Part shown: one piece after another, positions 60,589 through 64,000 of the stretch
Numbering within the stretch: the first letter of the stretch is position 1
Layout: each line of letters opens with the position of its first letter
Origin: Petasospora fabianii
Taxonomy: Eukaryota; Ascomycota; Saccharomycetes; Phaffomycetales; Wickerhamomycetaceae
NCBI GenBank assembly: GCA_022641835.1
Contig: CP048722.1
Coordinates: forward strand, 124,001-188,000
Length of the DNA stretch: 64,000 bases
Direction of reading: 5' to 3'
Program-made: the position numbers and the translations under genes
Notes under the pieces: model-generated
Seen by the model: the letters and a program-made list of their open reading frames with translations, nothing else
Database searches by the model: none
Told to the model about the DNA's origin: nothing

Positions 60589-60609
60589 ATCACGTGCGAA
60601 GCACGTGAT
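60589..60609. repeat. Inverted repeat with two CACGTG sites between convergent genes
   Basis: Arms ATCACGTGC (60589-60597) and GCACGTGAT (60601-60609) flank a GAA loop. It lies 112 bp after the DOS2 stop and 94 bp from the stop of the convergent PDI gene, with no promoter nearby. Confidence 0.85.
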
Positions 60610-60702
60610 CTATAATGTTCTTCCCCAGATTCCCACAGTATCTAGCAGTGAAGTCTATTACTACAAGAAAAGAACCAGATACTTTTTGTTTAAGACCAAT
60701 AT

Positions 60703-61800
60703 TTACTCCTCGTCAGCAGCTTCAAGCTCCTCGCCCTTGAACACCTTCAAGACATTCAATCTCTTTTGCAACGAATCAAGTCTATCTCTAGTGAGCTTAG
60801 ACTTGGCCAAGATTCCCTCTAATCTATTAATCTCCTTGTTGAAGAATGCATCTTCACCGTTGATGATCTTATTCAAGCACTTTCTGTAATAATCCATACC
60901 TTCACCAAGTTGTTCAAGAAGCTCAGTGGCAACTTCATTTGCCTTATCTGGGGTCTGTTGTAACAGTGTCTTAATTTGTTCATCAATCTTTGGGAATCTA
61001 CCAGCAGTCTCAGTTAAGGAACCATCTGGAGCTCTATGTGTACCAGCTATCTCATTAACCCAATTTGTTAAAGATTCCAAATTTCTAGCAGCAGCGAATG
61101 GGATATGATGTGGATCATTAGCCTTAAAAGTTAAGATAGTTGGGAACCCTGAGATTGCATACTTCTCTTTTAACTCCTCGGCTGGAGAATCAGTTGTAGA
61201 GACTTCGGCAATGATGACATTATCATCATCTTTGAAGACATTAGCAAGTTTTTCCCAATCTGGATGAAGATTTTTACAATGACCACACCAAGAAGCTGTA
61301 AAGACGACAAAGACATTTTTACCTGATTGAAGTAATCTTTCATCAAAATCTAGATCACCAACTTGAACAACGTTACTCTCGACTTTTGGAATGTAAACGT
61401 AGGCATCTGAATGCTCACCAATGAATTTGATGAAACCATCAAGGTCTCTTGTTCCATCAAAGTCAACTGGATTAGACATATCTTTCTTGAACAACTTGAG
61501 AGTTGGGAACCCCTTGATGCCAAACTGGCTACAAATGTCTCTATTCTCATCACATTCAATCTTGACAATCTGAACATCAGGAGTATTGGCATAGACATCT
61601 GCAAGCTCATCATAGATTGGAGACAACTTCTTACAATGACCACACCACGAGGCATAAAACTCAACTAGTGAGTCCTTTCCCGAGCCATAAACGATAGAAT
61701 CAAAGTTAGAAGAGTCTGCCTCAATAACACGCGAGGCAAACACAAGTGCCGGTAGCACAAGCACAAGCAATGATGTTAAGAGCCTCATGATTACTTTCAA
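60703..61800 (-). CDS. ER protein disulfide isomerase of the tigA/ERp38 type
   Basis: A 365-aa secretory-pathway oxidoreductase. It has a signal peptide (MKVIMRLLTSLLVLVLPALV), then two thioredoxin domains with active sites YASWCGHCKKL (about residue 51) and TASWCGHCKNL (about 171). Each has the cis-Pro motif (IKGFPTLKLF, ISGFPTILTF). An ERp29-like helical D domain follows from about residue 265 (LLEQLGEGMDYYRKCLNKII, FFNKEINRLEGILAKS). This order matches filamentous-fungal tigA/ERp38 rather than Pdi1 or Mpd1. It ends EELEAADEE and so lacks a recognisable HDEL/KDEL retrieval signal. No extra exon is apparent beyond the stop. Confidence 0.9.
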   Translation of the reverse strand: MKVIMRLLTSLLVLVLPALVFASRVIEADSSNFDSIVYGSGKDSLVEFYASWCGHCKKLSPIYDELADVYANTPDVQIVKIECDENRDICSQFGIKGFPTLKLFKKDMSNPVDFDGTRDLDGFIKFIGEHSDAYVYIPKVESNVVQVGDLDFDERLLQSGKNVFVVFTASWCGHCKNLHPDWEKLANVFKDDDNVIIAEVSTTDSPAEELKEKYAISGFPTILTFKANDPHHIPFAAARNLESLTNWVNEIAGTHRAPDGSLTETAGRFPKIDEQIKTLLQQTPDKANEVATELLEQLGEGMDYYRKCLNKIINGEDAFFNKEINRLEGILAKSKLTRDRLDSLQKRLNVLKVFKGEELEAADEE

Positions 61801-62116
61801 CTGATTACCTTAACCCAGGATCCAGAGACAAACAGTATAAACTTATTTACACGTTGCCACTAGGCCCCTTTGAGGTTTCCGGGTGGACAGTTCGCGGATT
61901 TCGGGCCTAGGCAGAGATTTGACACCTTAATTTTAGTTAGTGCTGAAAGTTACGCTGGATTACACTGAGCTCGGGCAGAATCTGTTTCAGAAATTACGCT
62001 GGACAGAGATAAACCAAGACCTGTGTTATCATGTGAAATGACATGCGGGGGGAGGGGGGGTGAAACAATAACACTCTAGTGAGATAATCCACTAACTAGG
62101 TGACAGTTGATACCAT
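61801..62116. other. Divergent promoter between the PDI gene and INP54
   Basis: A 316-bp region. It contains a G-rich tract (GGGGGGAGGGGGGG, about 62046-62059) shortly before INP54 and no gene. No clear unfolded-protein-response element recognised. Confidence 0.4.
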
Positions 62117-63190
62117 ATGACGAAACTTTTCCTTCTAACTTTCAACTGTGCTAAACTTGACCAAGTTGAGTCTGGATTCGTCGACGAATTGCACAGTGCT
62201 CTCCCAAAGCAATGTCCTGACTTACTCATCTTTGGATTCCAAGAACTACTACCGATTTTGGAAGCTACTTCATATGGATTAGTTGATGTGTATCTTAATA
62301 ACCTCAGGATCAAGATTCAACAGACGGTGTCTCAGTTTTATCATACCTCCGTTGAAGTGGTAGCACATGAACATGTTGGTGCTATTGGATCATTTGTCTT
62401 GACACCTCATCAGACATATGTTAACAAAGTTTCCACTTCTTCAGCATCATGTGGTATACTTTATTCAAGTTTGAAAGGTGCTACTGCTATTAGAATCAAC
62501 TATAAGGATGAAGAGTTTACATTTGTCACTGCACATTTAGCTGCTAATGAAGGGAACGTTGATAGAAGAAACAAAGACTATTGGAGGTTAATGACATCAA
62601 TGGAATTTGGTGATGGGTTTTCTGTTTTGAAACCAAATTCACACACTTTCTTCATGGGTGATTTGAACTATAGAGCTAAGCATTATGGTGAAGGTGAAGA
62701 AGGTGACTCTTTATTGAACAATGATGAACTCACCGGGGTATTGTCACAAGGTTCAGCTTTCATTGGAATGCAAGAAGAAGATATCAATTTCAAGCCAACT
62801 TACAAGTATTATGTGGGGACAAAGCAATATAACAAGAAGAGAATCCCATCTTGGTGTGACAGAATCCTTTTTCAAAATTATAAACCTGGTGATGCTAAGA
62901 TTGTTAAGTACAACTCGCTATCATCATCAAAGTCTTCAGATCATGAACCGGTTTATCTTGAGATTGAAGTCTACAATAAACCAAATAAGATCATTAATGA
63001 AGATGGACTATTGATCTTGGATGGAAGAGATATGAGAAAATCATTTATTTCTCAATTTGAGAACTATGCTCATCTTGTTGCAGATTTCTTTGTTGGTTCT
63101 GCGTTGTTCTTTACAACAACAACGAATGGTCGTGTTGTTATAGGTACTTCTACTTTCTTATTATTATTACTTCATTGGTGGTTATCTTGA
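62117..63190 (+). CDS. INP54: Inp54-type inositol polyphosphate 5-phosphatase, tail-anchored
   Basis: A 357-aa phosphatase that removes the 5-phosphate of PI(4,5)P2. The catalytic fold shows LFLLTFNCAKL, PDLLIFGFQELLPI, FVTAHLAANEGNVDRRNKDY, FFMGDLNYRAK, RIPSWCDRIL and the terminal SSDHEPVYLEI. These contain the conserved Asn, Glu, His, Asp and Asp-His of the exonuclease/endonuclease/phosphatase superfamily. The C terminus ends in a hydrophobic helix (VVIGTSTFLLLLLHWWLS), matching the ER tail anchor of yeast Inp54 (384 aa). No SAC domain precedes it, which excludes Inp51-53. Confidence 0.93.
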   Translation: MTKLFLLTFNCAKLDQVESGFVDELHSALPKQCPDLLIFGFQELLPILEATSYGLVDVYLNNLRIKIQQTVSQFYHTSVEVVAHEHVGAIGSFVLTPHQTYVNKVSTSSASCGILYSSLKGATAIRINYKDEEFTFVTAHLAANEGNVDRRNKDYWRLMTSMEFGDGFSVLKPNSHTFFMGDLNYRAKHYGEGEEGDSLLNNDELTGVLSQGSAFIGMQEEDINFKPTYKYYVGTKQYNKKRIPSWCDRILFQNYKPGDAKIVKYNSLSSSKSSDHEPVYLEIEVYNKPNKIINEDGLLILDGRDMRKSFISQFENYAHLVADFFVGSALFFTTTTNGRVVIGTSTFLLLLLHWWLS

Positions 63191-63885
63191 TATTTTGTTA
63201 TGTTTTTATTTAATCTGATCTAACGAAGTTGTACTATAAGAATCTGTATGTCTCTGGCTAGATGAATCAATGACCGGTAAGATAAGTAGGTGCCTCATGA
63301 GTATCTTAAGAGATATTATGATGAGTATAGCATAAACATGAGAGTTATGATATGATTGAACTTTTTTATAGATAATTTGTATATTTTATGACACATTTCA
63401 TAGTCAATTGGAGTAAAGATTATCAAATTCACAAATCTTTAGATCAACTTATTCAATATATTGTCTAAAAACACTTCCCAATAATCAAATAAAACACAAT
63501 TACCTACTTCAAAGACTCTAGACACAATCCTAGCATCTTTACACCTAAGCAATAATTCATATTTAACCCTTTTTGTAACCAAATGATAACCAAATCCTAC
63601 ATAGATCTTAGATCTTGCCCTACGGTTCTACAGAAAAGCCACAATTTATCCACATCTCTTTGATTAGCTTAAAGTGGCACCAGAGACAGAGATCACCAAA
63701 GATAACATACTTCATAGACCTTCAACTATATACTTAACTGTCTCTAAAGCCCACCCCATCATTTAATGCTTCCCATAGAGAAACCCGAACATACAGATGA
63801 ACCGAGCGCTATATAAAAAGCTCGGTCACAATTGTATCCATCTCCTTCATCTAGACATATTACAGAACATCAACATATAAGAACA
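63191..63885. other. AT-rich intergenic region before the last gene
   Basis: A 695-bp region without a gene. A TATATAAAA box lies near 63810, about 75 bp before the next ATG, in CGCTATATAAAAAGC. The rest is AT-rich with no RNA gene seen. Confidence 0.45.
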
Positions 63886-64000
63886 ATGGATACCGATTAT
63901 CAATACATTGAACCAACTGCTGGAACCGTTTATGAGTATACTCCTCGTCTTCAAGTGTTTGAGTTTGCCGAACGGGCCAAGACCTCGACTAATGCTGTTC
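63886..64000 (+). CDS. Start of a probable DUF1749 alpha/beta-hydrolase gene, cut by the window edge
   Basis: Only 38 codons are visible: MDTDYQYIEPTAGTVYEYTP, then RLQVFEFAERAKTSTNAV. The YEYTPRLQVFEF phrase followed by a polar loop leading into a predicted beta-strand resembles the start of fungal DUF1749/UPF0613 alpha/beta-hydrolases. The visible part is too short for certainty. A good TATA box and A-rich leader support a real gene start. Confidence 0.5.
   Translation, partial: MDTDYQYIEPTAGTVYEYTPRLQVFEFAERAKTSTNAV

Noticed and set aside
1-64000. CRISPR arrays, bacterial operons or rDNA
   Set aside because: No spaced identical repeats of CRISPR type, no ribosome-binding-site pattern and no rRNA sequence; introns and gene content are eukaryotic.

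Overview
The window looks like nuclear DNA of an intron-rich budding yeast (Saccharomycotina). Most genes match single-copy Saccharomyces proteins (RPN7, PRE6, NAS2, RTG2, URM1, LSM5, RPR2, MIM1, MIM2, SPO11, DOA4, MAG1, DDI1, INP54, OCA6, DOS2). At least 15 short introns, mostly 51-109 nt, lie in 10 of the 33 protein genes. They have GTAAGT, GTGAGT or GTATGT donors and TACTAAC-like branch points. That is far more than in Saccharomyces cerevisiae, and with the tigA/ERp38-type PDI it points to a yeast outside the whole-genome-duplication clade. CTG falls at a leucine position of URM1, so CTG is probably read as Leu. I cannot name the species.

Layout. 1-6.3 kb: an incomplete spliced gene, an unrecognised helical protein, a divergent Cdc11-type septin and a P-TEFb-type cyclin. 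6.3-17.3 kb: one Zn2Cys6 regulator (11.4-12.7 kb) set in about 5.2 and 4.6 kb of non-coding DNA that holds perfect palindromes and small direct repeats. 17.3-25.7 kb: AIM17/BBH-like dioxygenase, SPO11, a p24 protein, RPN7, an unknown three-exon gene, MIM2 and RTG2. 25.8-28.9 kb: two divergent genes of one unrecognised paralogous family. 29.5-37.6 kb: an F-box/RPEL protein, hexokinase, PRE6, RPR2, MIM1 and a tRNA-Arg(UCU).

37.6-46 kb, beside the tRNA: a graveyard of Ty1/copia LTR-retrotransposon fossils mixed with possible pieces of secreted or wall-protein genes. 46-51 kb: URM1, NAS2, an FMP16-like mitochondrial protein and DOA4. 52-64 kb: a SUL1/2 sulfate permease, PAA1-like acetyltransferase, LSM5, the MAG1-DDI1 divergent pair, OCA6, DOS2, a PDI, INP54 and the start of a probable alpha/beta-hydrolase gene.

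Themes. Proteasome and ubiquitin genes recur (RPN7, PRE6, NAS2, DOA4, DDI1), and GGTGGCG boxes resembling Rpn4/PACE sites precede several of them and sit between MAG1 and DDI1. Both subunits of the mitochondrial outer-membrane insertase MIM are present about 13 kb apart. The sulfate permease is preceded by GTGGC/GCCAC clusters and a CACGTG box, as expected for Met31/32-Cbf1 control. All functional calls rest on motif recognition and remembered family features, not on database searches.
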